From positions 124,001-188,000 of the forward strand of contig NZ_PVBQ01000007.1 in NCBI RefSeq assembly GCF_002980525.1: DNA of 64,000 nucleotides. Reading direction: 5' to 3'. Positions 8,756-18,459 of this stretch are shown here, in pieces. This DNA comes from Sphingobacterium haloxyli (GTDB lineage: Bacteria; Bacteroidota; Bacteroidia; Sphingobacteriales; Sphingobacteriaceae). Position 1 is the stretch's first letter. The number at the start of each line of letters is the position of its first letter. The position numbers and the translations under genes are program-made. The notes under the pieces are model-generated. The model ran no database searches, was not told where the DNA came from, and worked only from the letters and a program-made list of their open reading frames with translations.

Positions 8756-9628
8756 TTATTTTTGATTATAAAATTGTTTTTCTTTTTCGAGTTTGCGCTT
8801 ATGCACATTGGCAGAAACCATGATGCTCAGCTCATAAAGTACGAACATAGGCGCGCTGACGGTCAATAAGGTGATTACATCTGCCGTAGGCGTAATGATC
8901 GCGGCAATGATTAAAATAATGACCACAGCGTAACGTCTGCTGGCCCGCATAAAAGCCGGCGTCATCAGACCCAGCTTGGACAATACGAAGATAACGATAG
9001 GCAAGAGAAAAATTATCCCACAGCCTAGTGTCAATGTCGCAATCAGCGATAAATAAGAATCAATGGTAATCTGGTTGGTGATTTCGGCACTCAAGGACAC
9101 ATTGGTCAAGAAATTGACCGAGAGCGGGACGACAATATAATAACCAAACAGTGCACCGACAATGAATAGCACAGTCGCATAGAATACGAACCCCCGAGCA
9201 GAGTTCTTTTCTACATCTGTTAAAGCGGGCTTTATAAAAAGCCAGATTTCGAAGAGAAGATAGGGAAAACCTAATGCAACCGCCATCAATAGACAGGAAT
9301 TGATCTGAAGCATAAATTGCCCAGCCATCTCCGTGTTAATAATATTAAAGGGGATACGTTCTACACAAAAACCATCCAAACTGAACAAGTCGCCCATTTT
9401 GCACATCATCCGATACGTCCAAAAGTCAAGGTTCTTAGGACCCATAATGATCTTGTTGAAAACGAAATCGTAAAATGTAAATGAAAGAATAGCAAATACC
9501 GCTATGGCGATAACCGAGCGGATAATATGCCATCTGAGTACTTCTATATGCTCGAAGAACGACATCTCTCCTTCGAGATTCCTTCCCTTCTGTTTTATTG
9601 CCTTAATTAAATCGTTTGATGTTGACAT
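8756..9628 (-). CDS. tatC: Sec-independent protein translocase subunit TatC
   Basis: 290 residues from the ATG at 9628 (MSTSND). Six membrane segments are visible, preceded by the characteristic MSFFEHIEVLRWHI stretch near residues 22-35. The TatC-typical FPYLLFEIWLFIKPAL segment lies near the middle. TatC recognises twin-arginine signal peptides and forms the core of the Tat complex with TatA. No tatA gene lies in this window. It is the first gene after the accC terminator and heads the tatC-rpiB-M28-reductase run. A possible -7 element TATTTTTG (minus strand 9660-9653) lies inside the upstream terminator sequence. Confidence 0.93.
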   Translation of the reverse strand: MSTSNDLIKAIKQKGRNLEGEMSFFEHIEVLRWHIIRSVIAIAVFAILSFTFYDFVFNKIIMGPKNLDFWTYRMMCKMGDLFSLDGFCVERIPFNIINTEMAGQFMLQINSCLLMAVALGFPYLLFEIWLFIKPALTDVEKNSARGFVFYATVLFIVGALFGYYIVVPLSVNFLTNVSLSAEITNQITIDSYLSLIATLTLGCGIIFLLPIVIFVLSKLGLMTPAFMRASRRYAVVIILIIAAIITPTADVITLLTVSAPMFVLYELSIMVSANVHKRKLEKEKQFYNQK

Positions 9629-9654
9629 CTTAATGTTGTTTCTGAAACAAAACA

Positions 9655-9688
9655 AAAATACCATTCTTATTTTGAAGAATGGTATTTT
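9655..9688 (-). terminator. Terminator after accC
   Basis: A 14-bp perfect stem, AAAATACCATTCTT and AAGAATGGTATTTT, with a 6-base loop, followed on the minus strand by TTTTTGTTTTG. It begins 20 bases after the accC stop codon. Confidence 0.85.
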
Positions 9689-9708
9689 AAGCGTATGTAA
9701 AGGAAATT

Positions 9709-11070
9709 TTATTCAACCTCTTCGTCCGGATACTCCGTAAGATCGAATGTTTCCATGAATTTTGTTGTAAAATTACCTGCTCTAAAATTTGGATCGCGCA
9801 TTAAACGTATGTGCAAGGGGATTGTCGTTTTAACACCTTCTATCACAAATTCTCTCAGCGCTCTCTCCATTGTATTGATCGCTTCTTCACGTGTTTGCGC
9901 GATACAAATTAACTTGGCGATCATCGAATCATAATTCGGTGGAATCGTGTATCCTGCATATACATGTGTGTCGACACGGACACCATGTCCTCCGGGCGAA
10001 TGAAAGTTCGTGATTCGACCAGGTGACGGACGGAAATTATTGAACGGGTCTTCTGCGTTGATGCGGCATTCAATGGCATGCATGGTCGGCTCATAGCTTT
10101 TACCCGAAATCGGAATACCTGCGGCTACCTTTATCTGTTCTTTGATAAGATCGAAATTGATGACCTCTTCTGTAACTGGATGCTCGACCTGGATGCGGGT
10201 GTTCATTTCCATAAAATAGAAATTACGGTGTTTATCGACCAAAAACTCGATCGTACCCGCACCTTCATAATTTACGGCTTGTGCACCTTTGATGGCTGCT
10301 TCTCCCATTTTTTCGCGAAGTTCCGGTGTAATAAATGGGGAAGGTGCTTCCTCGACCAGCTTTTGGTGACGACGCTGTATAGAGCAATCACGTTCTGATA
10401 AGTGGCACACTTTTCCATACTGGTCTCCGATAACTTGTATTTCGATATGGCGGGGATCTTCGACAAACTTTTCAAGGTAGATACCATTGTTGCCAAATGC
10501 TGCTCCGGCTTCCTGACGGGCCGAATCCCATGCAGGTTCAAACTCGTCGTCATTCCATACAATACGCATCCCTCGTCCACCGCCACCAGCGGTAGCCTTT
10601 AAGATAATCGGGTAACCGATTTCATTAGCCAATTTAATACCTGTTTTCACGTCCGGAATCAAACCATCGGAACCTGGTACAGTGGGTACACCCGCCTGTT
10701 TCATGGTTTCTTTTGCCGATGCTTTGTCGCCCATTTTTTCGATTTGTTCCGCGGTAGCACCAATGAACTTGATACCGTATTCGGCACAAATGGCAGAAAA
10801 TTTTGCGTTTTCTGATAAAAACCCATATCCGGGGTGAATGGCATCTGCATTCGTCAATTCGGCTGCCGAAATGATATTGGGAATGCTTAAATAAGAATCT
10901 TTACTTGCAGGGGGGCCAATACAGACAGCCTCGTCAGCGAAGCGTACATGCAGGCTATCTCGGTCCGCCGTGGAGTAAACGGCAACGCTCTTAATACCCA
11001 TTTCGCGGCAAGTGCGAATGATACGAAGCGCAATTTCCCCTCTATTTGCTATTAATATTTTTTTGAACAT
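9709..11070 (-). CDS. accC: Biotin carboxylase subunit of acetyl-CoA carboxylase
   Basis: 453 residues, full length. ATP-grasp enzyme that carboxylates the biotin on AccB with bicarbonate and ATP, the first step of fatty acid synthesis. Visible features are the N-terminal [14 protein letters not shown], the glycine-rich loop [12 protein letters not shown] and the active-site [14 protein letters not shown]. It follows accB by 21 bases and ends the lipid-synthesis operon, with a strong terminator downstream. The carboxyltransferase genes accA and accD are not in this window, which is usual for this phylum. Confidence 0.97.
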   Translation of the reverse strand: MFKKILIANRGEIALRIIRTCREMGIKSVAVYSTADRDSLHVRFADEAVCIGPPASKDSYLSIPNIISAAELTNADAIHPGYGFLSENAKFSAICAEYGIKFIGATAEQIEKMGDKASAKETMKQAGVPTVPGSDGLIPDVKTGIKLANEIGYPIILKATAGGGGRGMRIVWNDDEFEPAWDSARQEAGAAFGNNGIYLEKFVEDPRHIEIQVIGDQYGKVCHLSERDCSIQRRHQKLVEEAPSPFITPELREKMGEAAIKGAQAVNYEGAGTIEFLVDKHRNFYFMEMNTRIQVEHPVTEEVINFDLIKEQIKVAAGIPISGKSYEPTMHAIECRINAEDPFNNFRPSPGRITNFHSPGGHGVRVDTHVYAGYTIPPNYDSMIAKLICIAQTREEAINTMERALREFVIEGVKTTIPLHIRLMRDPNFRAGNFTTKFMETFDLTEYPDEEVE

Positions 11071-11091
11071 CTTCTATACCTCACATCTAAA

Positions 11092-11571
11092 CTATGATGG
11101 ATCAACTAAGAATAACGGTTGATCAAATTCTACAGGCTCTGCATCGTTTACCAAGATCTTCACAATCTTGCCCGAAACCTCCGATTCAATTTCATTGAAA
11201 AGCTTCATAGCTTCTACGATGCACAGTACCTTACCAGGAACGATTTCATCACCCACATTTGCAAATAATGGTTTATCCGGGCCAGCGGCACGGTAAAACG
11301 TCCCGATCATTGGCGACTTAATGGTTATCAGGTTTGACGATTCAGCCGCAGGTGTACTAGACGCCGGAACAGCTGGTGCTGTACTGGTTGGTGCTGCTAC
11401 AGGTTGCGAAGCTTGCGCCACCGGATTTGGAACAGTTGCTGTAACGTAAGTCGGTTCCTGATTCGTTTTTATAGTGATTTTAAAGTCTTTTTCTTCGATA
11501 GCGACTTCATTCACACCTGATTTGGCAACGAATTTAATCAAGTCTTGAATTTGCTTAATATCCATACTCAT
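11092..11571 (-). CDS. accB: Biotin carboxyl carrier protein of acetyl-CoA carboxylase
   Basis: 159 residues from the ATG at 11571 (MSMDIKQIQDLIKF); the longer frame to 11643 adds an unlikely leader. An N-terminal helical domain is followed by a Pro/Ala/Thr-rich linker (about residues 50-85) and a C-terminal biotinyl domain. The biotinylated lysine is in EAMKLFNE (canonical AMKM has become AMKL). The 168-base gap to fabH contains a weak inverted repeat, TCTTACG and CGTAAGA at 11681-11711, so accB-accC may have its own expression control. Confidence 0.95.
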   Translation of the reverse strand: MSMDIKQIQDLIKFVAKSGVNEVAIEEKDFKITIKTNQEPTYVTATVPNPVAQASQPVAAPTSTAPAVPASSTPAAESSNLITIKSPMIGTFYRAAGPDKPLFANVGDEIVPGKVLCIVEAMKLFNEIESEVSGKIVKILVNDAEPVEFDQPLFLVDPS

Positions 11572-11739
11572 ATTTTTAGTAGGTTTCATGTGTAAATAAT
11601 TTTGTCTTGTATAGCCCATGAAAAATCCCGGTTCTTCATGCATGTTTACATGTTGAAATCGTGGACATTCATGTGTAAATTCTTACGATAAATTTTACCC
11701 CAAGCGTAAGACATAACTGGGGCAAAGTTAAATAATATT

Positions 11740-12738
11740 TTATGCTTTTGTATAAGCCCACTTTAGATAAACGGCTCCCCAGGTGAAACCCCCGCCAAAA
11801 GCCGCTAATATTAAGTTGTCTCCTTTTTTTAACTGGTTTTCCCATTCCCACAAACAAAGTGGGATGGTGCCACTGGTCGTATTGCCGTACTTATGGATAT
11901 TCACCATAACCTTATCCTCTGAGAGGCCTGCACGTTCAGCAGTGGCATCGATTATCCGTTTATTCGCCTGATGCGGCACGAGCCAATCCACATTTTCTGA
12001 TGTTAAGTGGTTTCTTTCCATTACCTCTACAGCCACCTCGGCCATATTGGTAACCGCAAATTTGAACACGGTACGCCCTTCTTGGTAAGCGTAATGAAGG
12101 CCAGCTTCTACCGTTTGGTGACTTGCTGGATTCAGTGATCCTCCACCTTTTATATTCAAATATGGACCTCCTGAGCCGTCTGTTTTCAACACAGCATCGA
12201 TAATTCCGTTATCTTCTTCGTCTGGTTCTAATAACACACACCCACATCCGTCGCCAAATAGAATACAGGTATTACGGTCTTCGTAATTAACCACGGACGA
12301 CATCTTGTCAGCACCTACAACCAAGACTTTTTTGTGTTTGCCCGATTCTATGAATTGTGCTGCCGTAGTCAACCCAAATAAAAAACCCGAACAAGCTGCT
12401 TGGAGATCGTATCCCCACGCTTTCTTGGCACCAATCTTATCCGCTAAAATATTTGCTGTTGCAGGAAACAGCATGTCCGGTGTACTGGTACAAAAAATAA
12501 TTAGTTCAATTTCATCGGCAGAAATGCCGCGTTTTTCCAATAATCCTTTAACTGCGGGGACCGCTAAGTCTGATGTAGCCTTACCTTCCCCCTTTAGGAT
12601 TCTCCTCTCTTTGATTCCCGTACGCGTCACAATCCACTCATCGTTGGTGTCAACCATCGTTTCTAACTCTTGGTTAGTCAGGACGTAGTCAGGAACATAC
12701 CCGTTTACAGCAGTAATTGCAGCATGTATTTTTGACAT
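11740..12738 (-). CDS. fabH: 3-oxoacyl-[acyl-carrier-protein] synthase III
   Basis: 332 residues, normal for KAS III. Condenses acetyl-CoA with malonyl-ACP to start fatty acid synthesis. The catalytic triad is visible: Cys in [11 protein letters not shown] (about 115), His in [11 protein letters not shown] and Asn in [10 protein letters not shown]. It starts 6 bases after the plsX stop codon, in the conserved order rpmF-plsX-fabH. Confidence 0.97.
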   Translation of the reverse strand: MSKIHAAITAVNGYVPDYVLTNQELETMVDTNDEWIVTRTGIKERRILKGEGKATSDLAVPAVKGLLEKRGISADEIELIIFCTSTPDMLFPATANILADKIGAKKAWGYDLQAACSGFLFGLTTAAQFIESGKHKKVLVVGADKMSSVVNYEDRNTCILFGDGCGCVLLEPDEEDNGIIDAVLKTDGSGGPYLNIKGGGSLNPASHQTVEAGLHYAYQEGRTVFKFAVTNMAEVAVEVMERNHLTSENVDWLVPHQANKRIIDATAERAGLSEDKVMVNIHKYGNTTSGTIPLCLWEWENQLKKGDNLILAAFGGGFTWGAVYLKWAYTKA

Positions 12739-12744
12739 ATATAA

Positions 12745-13683
12745 TTAATTGAAAGCAGACTTGATTTTATCGATGATTTGCGACTCAATCATGTCTTTTG
12801 ATAGTAAAACCATATTTTTGATAGCTTCTGGAGTCGAGATACCATGCCCGATGATAACCGGCGCATTTACACCCAAAATTGGACTTCCACCATAACGCTC
12901 GTAATTGAATCTATCAAAAAATTCGTCTTTAAACCCCTTTTTTAGCGTAACGACATAAAAGGATTCAGCAAGTTTTAATACCACATTACCCGTAAACCCG
13001 TCACAAACGTATACGTCAGCTGCGTCCGTAAAAAGATCGCGTCCCTCTGTATTGCCAATAAAGTTTATTTTTTTGTTCTCTTTGAGTAGGGGATAGGTTG
13101 ATATGGTTAAGTTGTTTCCTTTTTCTTCTTCCTCGCCGATATTGAGTAGGCCGACCTTTGGATTTTCCAAGCCATAAACATATTCCATGTATAGACTTCC
13201 CAAGGTAGCAAATTGTGACAGCATTTCCGGTTTGCAGTCCGCATTTGCGCCTACGTCCAACAAAATACCATAGCCGCTTTTAACCTTCGGAACATTGGTT
13301 GCGATAGCCGGACGAAGAACGCCGGGAATCGCTTTTACACTGAATACAGCTCCAACGAGCATAGCTCCTGTGTTACCAGCAGATGCAAAAGAGTCGATTT
13401 CACCGTTTTTTAACAATTCAAAACCTTTAGCGATGCTGGAGTTGGGCTTTTGAGAAATAGCTTTGGTAGGATGCTCATGCATGCCTATGTTTTCCGGAGC
13501 ATGGACGTATTCGAATTTATCGGGATCCACCCCAGCTTGCTTTAACCGTTCTACGGTGTCTTGCTGATCACCTATAAGAACAAGACGTTGTCCCTCCTGT
13601 AGCGCTTTCTGGGCTTCAATTGCCCCATTTATTGTGGAGTCGGGGGCATAATCCCCACCTAAAACGTCTAAACCAATCTTCAT
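12745..13683 (-). CDS. plsX: Phosphate acyltransferase PlsX
   Basis: 312 residues. Converts acyl-ACP to acyl-phosphate for phospholipid synthesis. Recognised by the N-terminal GLDVLGGDYAPD, the EHPTKAISQKPNSS stretch and the GFTGNVVLKLAES motif. The protein begins 105 bases downstream of rpmF and is joined tightly to fabH. A long-loop hairpin at 13715-13768 lies in that gap. Confidence 0.97.
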   Translation of the reverse strand: MKIGLDVLGGDYAPDSTINGAIEAQKALQEGQRLVLIGDQQDTVERLKQAGVDPDKFEYVHAPENIGMHEHPTKAISQKPNSSIAKGFELLKNGEIDSFASAGNTGAMLVGAVFSVKAIPGVLRPAIATNVPKVKSGYGILLDVGANADCKPEMLSQFATLGSLYMEYVYGLENPKVGLLNIGEEEEKGNNLTISTYPLLKENKKINFIGNTEGRDLFTDAADVYVCDGFTGNVVLKLAESFYVVTLKKGFKDEFFDRFNYERYGGSPILGVNAPVIIGHGISTPEAIKNMVLLSKDMIESQIIDKIKSAFN

Positions 13684-13714
13684 TCGTTATTATTTTAGCA
13701 TCAATAATACGCAA

Positions 13715-13768
13715 AAACATCCCAAATTAAAGTATAAAAATTGAATTTTACACCTATTTGGGATGTTT
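13715..13768 (-). terminator. Hairpin between rpmF and plsX (terminator or attenuator)
   Basis: Perfect 13-bp arms, AAACATCCCAAAT (13715-13727) and ATTTGGGATGTTT (13756-13768), with a 28-base A/T-rich loop. It sits 20 bases after the rpmF stop. Because plsX normally continues the same operon, this may be a partial terminator that lowers lipid-gene expression relative to the ribosomal protein. Confidence 0.6.
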
Positions 13769-13788
13769 AATTTCGTTGAATGATGTCG

Positions 13789-13980
13789 TTAGACAGCAGC
13801 GGTGTTTTCAATAATCAATTTTCCGTTGTAATATAGATTACCATCTACTGTGTATGCACGGTGAGGTGTGTGTACTGCACCTGTTTCTTTGCATACAGTT
13901 AACGTCGGTCTTTCAGCCTTATAATGTGTTCTTCTTTTGTCTCTTCTTGATTTAGAAGTCTTACGCTTTGGATGTGCCAT
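13789..13980 (-). CDS. rpmF: 50S ribosomal protein L32
   Basis: 63 residues, basic, with the L32 N-terminus MAHPKRKTSKSRRDKRR. The zinc-binding cysteines of some L32 forms are not all present: only one Cys (VCKETG) is visible, so this is the zinc-independent type. It lies 14 bases after the DUF177 gene, the usual pairing, and precedes plsX. Confidence 0.97.
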   Translation of the reverse strand: MAHPKRKTSKSRRDKRRTHYKAERPTLTVCKETGAVHTPHRAYTVDGNLYYNGKLIIENTAAV

Positions 13981-13994
13981 CTCGTATCTCTGTT

Positions 13995-14543
13995 TTAGTT
14001 ATTTTTAATTTTCTTTAATATATCCCAACGTGGGTCCGTTTTTTCTTCTGTATCCGTATCGGTATCTAAGTCTGTTGAATCGTTCAACTTTGCTAGCATT
14101 TCTGGATCGCAACCTGTAGCCGTGCTCTGCTCTGAACATTTGCTGTAATAAGGAACGCGAACGTTGATGTATTCGTAAAGCAATCCTGCAATATCCAATT
14201 CGTAATCTGTTTTGGACAAAACTAATACCTCTTCTGTTTCCTCGTTCCAGTCATCGTCAGTAAACTTGACCAGTACTCTTTCTTGAAAGTCTTGCGCTGC
14301 ATCAAACTCCGCTAAGCATACGTCACACGTCAATCGGATTGTGCCGTATATATGGAAATTGACGATCAACATGTTTTCCTGCTTTTGCAGTTCTACATCA
14401 GCTTTGAGATGTCCCTTCTTTACAAGCGAGTGTTCGTAACAATCAAAGAACTTATTATCGATCTCAAACTCGAAATTGTGCTTTCCAGTAGTTAAACCTG
14501 AAAAAGGGATCCTGTAATATTTTAGATGTTTCACAATCTGCAT
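13995..14543 (-). CDS. DUF177 (YceD) family protein
   Basis: 182 residues from the ATG at 14543 (MQIVKHLKYYRIPFSGL). YceD/DUF177 proteins are conserved partners of rpmF and have been linked to 23S rRNA processing or stability. Visible here are the CDVCLAEF motif near residue 100 and two more cysteines near 140-150 (YSKCSEQSTATGCDP), which could form a metal site, then a very acidic Asp/Thr run near the C-terminus. It is transcribed into rpmF. Confidence 0.85.
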   Translation of the reverse strand: MQIVKHLKYYRIPFSGLTTGKHNFEFEIDNKFFDCYEHSLVKKGHLKADVELQKQENMLIVNFHIYGTIRLTCDVCLAEFDAAQDFQERVLVKFTDDDWNEETEEVLVLSKTDYELDIAGLLYEYINVRVPYYSKCSEQSTATGCDPEMLAKLNDSTDLDTDTDTEEKTDPRWDILKKIKNN

Positions 14544-14595
14544 TCGAGCGTGCAAAATTAATTATTATTTCGGTAAAAAGGAAACTTTTTGCAAA

Positions 14596-15258
14596 TTATT
14601 GCTCTTCGTCTCCGTAGTAATACTTGCCAAGTTCTATTTTCTCCCTGCCGTTAGCCATTCGCCAACGATTCGTGTCACGCAACGAATAAGCGCATCCGCA
14701 ATATTCCTGCATATAGAATTTTTCCCGTTTGCTGATTTCGAGCATCCGTGCTGAACCACCTTTCTTCCGCCAGTTGAGCGTCCAATACGCCATATCCGGA
14801 TGACGGGAAGCTGCCCGTAACCCGCAATCATTGATTTGCTCCATGTTTTTCCAACGGGAAATGCCTAAAGAGCTCGATATGACGTCAAATCCGTGTTTTG
14901 CCGCATATTCAGCCGTTTTTTCAAAACGCATATCGAAACACATCGTGCAGCGGATACCGCGTTCAGGCTCATTTTCCATGCCTTTAGCAAGCTCAAACCA
15001 ATGGTCTACATCATAGTCCGCATCGACGAAAGGAATACTGTGCTTTTCGGCAAAACGAATATTTTCTTCCTTACGTAAATCATATTCGCTGCGCGGATGT
15101 ATGTTCGGATTGTAGAAATAAATCGTAAAGTCAATGTCTGACGCGATTAATGCTTCCATCACTTCACCCGAACAAGGGGCGCAGCAGGAATGCAATAGCA
15201 ATTTCTTGCCATCATCTGGCAAATTTAACTTTTCTCGTTTGAATTCCTTGTTATCCAT
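14596..15258 (-). CDS. queH: Epoxyqueuosine reductase QueH
   Basis: 220 residues of the DUF208/QueH family, which reduces epoxyqueuosine to queuosine in tRNA and is the non-cobalamin alternative to QueG. The conserved cysteines are visible: [11 protein letters not shown] (about residues 22-32), CTMCFDMR (about 103) and YCGCAYSL (near 195). Those clusters would hold the iron-sulfur and other metal sites. It is 52 bases upstream of the DUF177 gene on the same strand, and may share transcription with it. Upstream it diverges from the lipoprotein gene at 15363. Confidence 0.9.
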   Translation of the reverse strand: MDNKEFKREKLNLPDDGKKLLLHSCCAPCSGEVMEALIASDIDFTIYFYNPNIHPRSEYDLRKEENIRFAEKHSIPFVDADYDVDHWFELAKGMENEPERGIRCTMCFDMRFEKTAEYAAKHGFDVISSSLGISRWKNMEQINDCGLRAASRHPDMAYWTLNWRKKGGSARMLEISKREKFYMQEYCGCAYSLRDTNRWRMANGREKIELGKYYYGDEEQ

Positions 15259-15333
15259 TATACCACCGCATTTAAAATATAATGCAATTTTACGGAAAAC
15301 TACCAGATTTTACAAAACCCCACCATTATTTGT

Positions 15334-15341
15334 TACTTTTG
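15334..15341 (+). promoter_or_regulatory. -7 promoter element of the first tandem lipoprotein gene
   Basis: TACTTTTG matches the Bacteroidota TAnnTTTG element and lies 21 bases upstream of the ATG at 15363. No TTG is found at the ideal 19-base spacing, so this is a partial match. Confidence 0.5.
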
Positions 15342-15362
15342 TGATACATGATACGATAACTT

Positions 15363-16457
15363 ATGTACAAAATCTCACCCATATATTATGTGTTTGCCGT
15401 CCTGACGGTTATCCTTGGTTTTTATGCATGTGAACGAGACGACGCAGAGCCGAACTTGGAGATGAGAAAGTTTACCCGTTTGTATGTTTCTTTTGAAGAA
15501 TATACACCGGGGAAGAATCCTCCCGACACCACTATTCGAATCATTTATCCCGCCGACTCGTCCGTTTTTGCTTTTAATGGGAGACATGTATCGCGTGTAC
15601 AGGGGGGAGGGCCAATCTACTTTGAGTCCCAGCTGAATGCTATATTCCAAGCCAGTACCAACCGGGCCGGAACCAACGACACAGCAATTGCGGTACTCAA
15701 TATGGGGTCATCGGGATCATTGAACAATACCGGATTGCCGAAGAGCCGATATTATAACAATGTACGTGGTATGGTATTCCAGGCCCGGACGAATTCACTC
15801 TTCGTCGTTAATGGAAGTGGACCGGACGCGGGTATATATGTTATGGATAGGCCAAGATATGCGAATAACGAAAAGCAACCGGTTAAAAAATTAAGAAATA
15901 ATAGTTTAGCGATGTGGGGGGCAGCCTATCAAAATGAGAAGCTTCTTACCTCGAAAACAAGTTCGCCTGGTGGAATTTATGTTTTTGAAGGTATAGCAGA
16001 CGCTCCGGTGCGGGAAGTAGATTCCATCGGTACACTGGAGCCGACGCGTATATTACAAATCGAAGGGGCGACAAATAATCTACGCGGTTTATTCTACGAT
16101 ACGGTCAAAAATGTAATGGCCGTTACGCAGATGGGAGACGGAACGACGGAAGGAAGTGGCCGTATTCTTATTTTTGAGAACTTTTCTAGTCTGGCCGAGG
16201 AAGAAGGAACGATTACACCCACACGGGTAATTACAGGCGCCAATACCGGCTTAATATCACCTGTTGACGTGGTTATCGATACACGGGAAACAGGTGTATA
16301 TCTCTATGTTGCCGACCGCGGGGCGAAAAAAATATCACGCTTTCTATATACCGATGACGGTAACGTAGAGCCTGACAAGGTGATTGAGACTTCAAATTTG
16401 CAACATGGTAGCACGCCGGTTAGTCTCACATTAGATACTAGGGAAGGAGAGCAATAG
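15363..16457 (+). CDS. Putative beta-propeller lipoprotein, tandem paralogue 1
   Basis: 364 residues. The N-terminal signal ends in LGFYAC, a loose lipobox, followed by ERDDAE, acidic residues like the export signal that sends Bacteroidota lipoproteins to the cell surface. The body has repeating segments of roughly 40-50 residues, each with hydrophobic strands and Asp/Gly turns (for example GLISPVDVVIDTRETGVYLY near residue 298). This looks like an NHL/six-bladed beta-propeller, but I do not recognise a named family. The next gene encodes a clear paralogue with the same layout. Function is unknown; a surface sensor or binding protein is a guess. Confidence 0.75.
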   Translation: MYKISPIYYVFAVLTVILGFYACERDDAEPNLEMRKFTRLYVSFEEYTPGKNPPDTTIRIIYPADSSVFAFNGRHVSRVQGGGPIYFESQLNAIFQASTNRAGTNDTAIAVLNMGSSGSLNNTGLPKSRYYNNVRGMVFQARTNSLFVVNGSGPDAGIYVMDRPRYANNEKQPVKKLRNNSLAMWGAAYQNEKLLTSKTSSPGGIYVFEGIADAPVREVDSIGTLEPTRILQIEGATNNLRGLFYDTVKNVMAVTQMGDGTTEGSGRILIFENFSSLAEEEGTITPTRVITGANTGLISPVDVVIDTRETGVYLYVADRGAKKISRFLYTDDGNVEPDKVIETSNLQHGSTPVSLTLDTREGEQ

Positions 16458-16475
16458 TGATTCGTAGATATTTTA

Positions 16476-16483
16476 TAGTTTTG
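16476..16483 (+). promoter_or_regulatory. -7 promoter element of the second tandem lipoprotein gene
   Basis: TAGTTTTG fits TAnnTTTG, 17 bases upstream of the ATG at 16501. It mirrors the element before the first paralogue, so each copy may have its own promoter. No correctly spaced TTG is seen. Confidence 0.45.
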
Positions 16484-16500
16484 TAACCTATACACTTCTT

Positions 16501-17601
16501 ATGTCCAGAACCTCAATCATATATGTTGTCGTCGCGTTAGCGCTAGTCCTCGGGTTTTATGCCTGTGAAGATGAGAATGTGGAACCGGGACTGGAAATCA
16601 GGCAGATTTCCCGTCTTTACGTTTCCTTTGAAGAATACGGTACTACGGATGAACGGGCAGATACGAACATCCGTATCATTCAGCCGGCAGATTCTTCCGT
16701 ATTTGCCTTTAGAGAAAGCCATGTATCCCAGGTGCGGGGCGGCGGCCCCATTTATTTCAACCCCTATGTGAAAACTATTTTTCAAGGTAGTGCCGACAGT
16801 AGTGGGGTGGACACCGTCATTTCTGCCGTTGATGTACAACGAACGGGTACCCTTAACAATCTGGGAACAGGCCTTCGGAGCCGATACTACAACAAGGTAA
16901 AGGGCCTTGTGTATCACGCTGCTGCGCGAGCGCTTCTGGTAGTTAATGGTGCCGGATCAGATGCAGGTATATACGTTGTGGACAATCCTACGAGTACAGG
17001 CAACCAAAAACAACCCTTTAAGAAATTAATAAATACGAACCTTGACATGTGGGGAGCCACCTATGCGAACGATAGGCTCTTTAGCTCCAAAATAAATGCG
17101 CCGGCCGGTCTTTACATGTTCCAGAATTTGACGACGATGCCGGTAAGGGCAAGCGATTCCGTTGCTACGCTTAGCCCCACCCGTACACTACGAATTGAGA
17201 ATGCCACGGCTAATCTGCGTGGGTTATGCTACGATACGATTAAGAATGTCATGGCTATTGCCGAAATGGGAGACGGGACACTGGGTAGCGGACGTATCCT
17301 CCTCTTTGATAACTTTTCCAATTTGATACAGGGAACGGCGGATGTAATTAGACCTTCCCGGGTGATTACGGGGCGTAGTACAGGTTTAATTTCACCTGTT
17401 GATGTGGCCATTGACATGCGGGCTGGTGGTGTTTATTTATATGTGGCTGACCGTGAAGCAAAAAAGGTATCACGATTTAGGTATACAGACGACGGAAATG
17501 TAGAACCAGAAGACGTGATCGACACTTCCGTATTGGGATTTGGTGTGACACCCGTCGGCTTAGCGCTGGATGCGCGCGATGATTCTACGCTTGGTCAATG
17601 A
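16501..17601 (+). CDS. Putative beta-propeller lipoprotein, tandem paralogue 2
   Basis: 366 residues, similar to the preceding protein over its whole length: signal ending in LGFYACEDEN, the RLYVSFEEY and PADSSVFAF motifs, NLRGLxYDTxKNVMA, and the C-terminal TDDGNVEP segment. Most likely an old gene duplication, since many positions differ. The Cys is again followed by acidic residues, indicating surface export. The last 17 bases overlap the 3' end of the convergent SirB1-type gene. No function can be assigned. Confidence 0.75.
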   Translation: MSRTSIIYVVVALALVLGFYACEDENVEPGLEIRQISRLYVSFEEYGTTDERADTNIRIIQPADSSVFAFRESHVSQVRGGGPIYFNPYVKTIFQGSADSSGVDTVISAVDVQRTGTLNNLGTGLRSRYYNKVKGLVYHAAARALLVVNGAGSDAGIYVVDNPTSTGNQKQPFKKLINTNLDMWGATYANDRLFSSKINAPAGLYMFQNLTTMPVRASDSVATLSPTRTLRIENATANLRGLCYDTIKNVMAIAEMGDGTLGSGRILLFDNFSNLIQGTADVIRPSRVITGRSTGLISPVDVAIDMRAGGVYLYVADREAKKVSRFRYTDDGNVEPEDVIDTSVLGFGVTPVGLALDARDDSTLGQ

Positions 17602-18433
17602 GATCTAATAATAATTGAACATCCTCACGCTTCTCGACATTGTCTACGTATTCATAAGCAGCAATGAGGTTGCGCAGAACACGCTTGATAATCTCCAAAT
17701 TACGGCACGGCTTAACATAATCATCTATGGGTGGTAAATTTAGTTGTTGGAGGAATGCAGTGATATCTACTTCTCGCATAATCTGGCCGCGATTGAATAC
17801 ATTAATGTAAAAAAGTACCTCCTCGGGTTTTTCCTCATTCATATAGGCCAACACAAAGTGCTTGGGTAAATTAACACCATAAATGGGGATGTCCAAGCGT
17901 TGTGCAACGATGCTATAAACACAAGCGAGTGAAATCGGATTTCCTTTTTTTGATTCCAGCACCTTGTTTATAAAAGAGTTTTGTGGCGCGTGAAAATCAG
18001 ACGTGTTGCCGGACAAGCCAAACTCCCGGAAGAGAATATTGTTTAACAGCTTCACCTTTTCAATGGGACTCATATCGTACATCAAATGATACCAAGCGTT
18101 GCGGCGTAGTTCGGCAAATTTCTCGTATACTTCGTCCTCGCTTAAATTGGGGTATTGATAACGGTTTACGATAAGCAGCCCGTCGAGCAGATCCTCCTCG
18201 TTATTTAACTTCCATAATTGAAGGTCGTGCTTGACCTGATTGAATTGTATCTTGTGGATAATCTGCTCAACGCGCTCCTGTAATAACACATCAAAAGACT
18301 GTTCCCAAGATTCCTCCAACAAGGGTATCACCTCGGGGCCACAAGTAATCAGCTTATCTTCCAAAGCCTGATAGATTTCCGCGTCCGGATCATCCAAGAG
18401 CGAAATCAGTGCCTTTAACTCCTGCTCGTTCAT
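17585..18433 (-). CDS. SirB1 / transglutaminase-like family protein
   Basis: 282 residues. The central part contains the SirB1-N-type transglutaminase-like motif SKKGNPISLACVYSIVAQRL and the NLPKHFVLAYM stretch with its conserved His; the catalytic Cys is in that ACVY segment. The first ~120 residues are helical and acidic. Proteins of this family often carry TPR repeats and occur near translation genes in proteobacteria; their role here is uncertain. It is convergent with the lipoprotein gene and overlaps it by 17 bases. Upstream lies the repeat-rich intergenic region 18434-18769. Confidence 0.75.
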   Translation of the reverse strand: MNEQELKALISLLDDPDAEIYQALEDKLITCGPEVIPLLEESWEQSFDVLLQERVEQIIHKIQFNQVKHDLQLWKLNNEEDLLDGLLIVNRYQYPNLSEDEVYEKFAELRRNAWYHLMYDMSPIEKVKLLNNILFREFGLSGNTSDFHAPQNSFINKVLESKKGNPISLACVYSIVAQRLDIPIYGVNLPKHFVLAYMNEEKPEEVLFYINVFNRGQIMREVDITAFLQQLNLPPIDDYVKPCRNLEIIKRVLRNLIAAYEYVDNVEKREDVQLLLDLIDQA

Positions 18434-18459
18434 CTGTACGAATATACGGGTTTTCTTTT

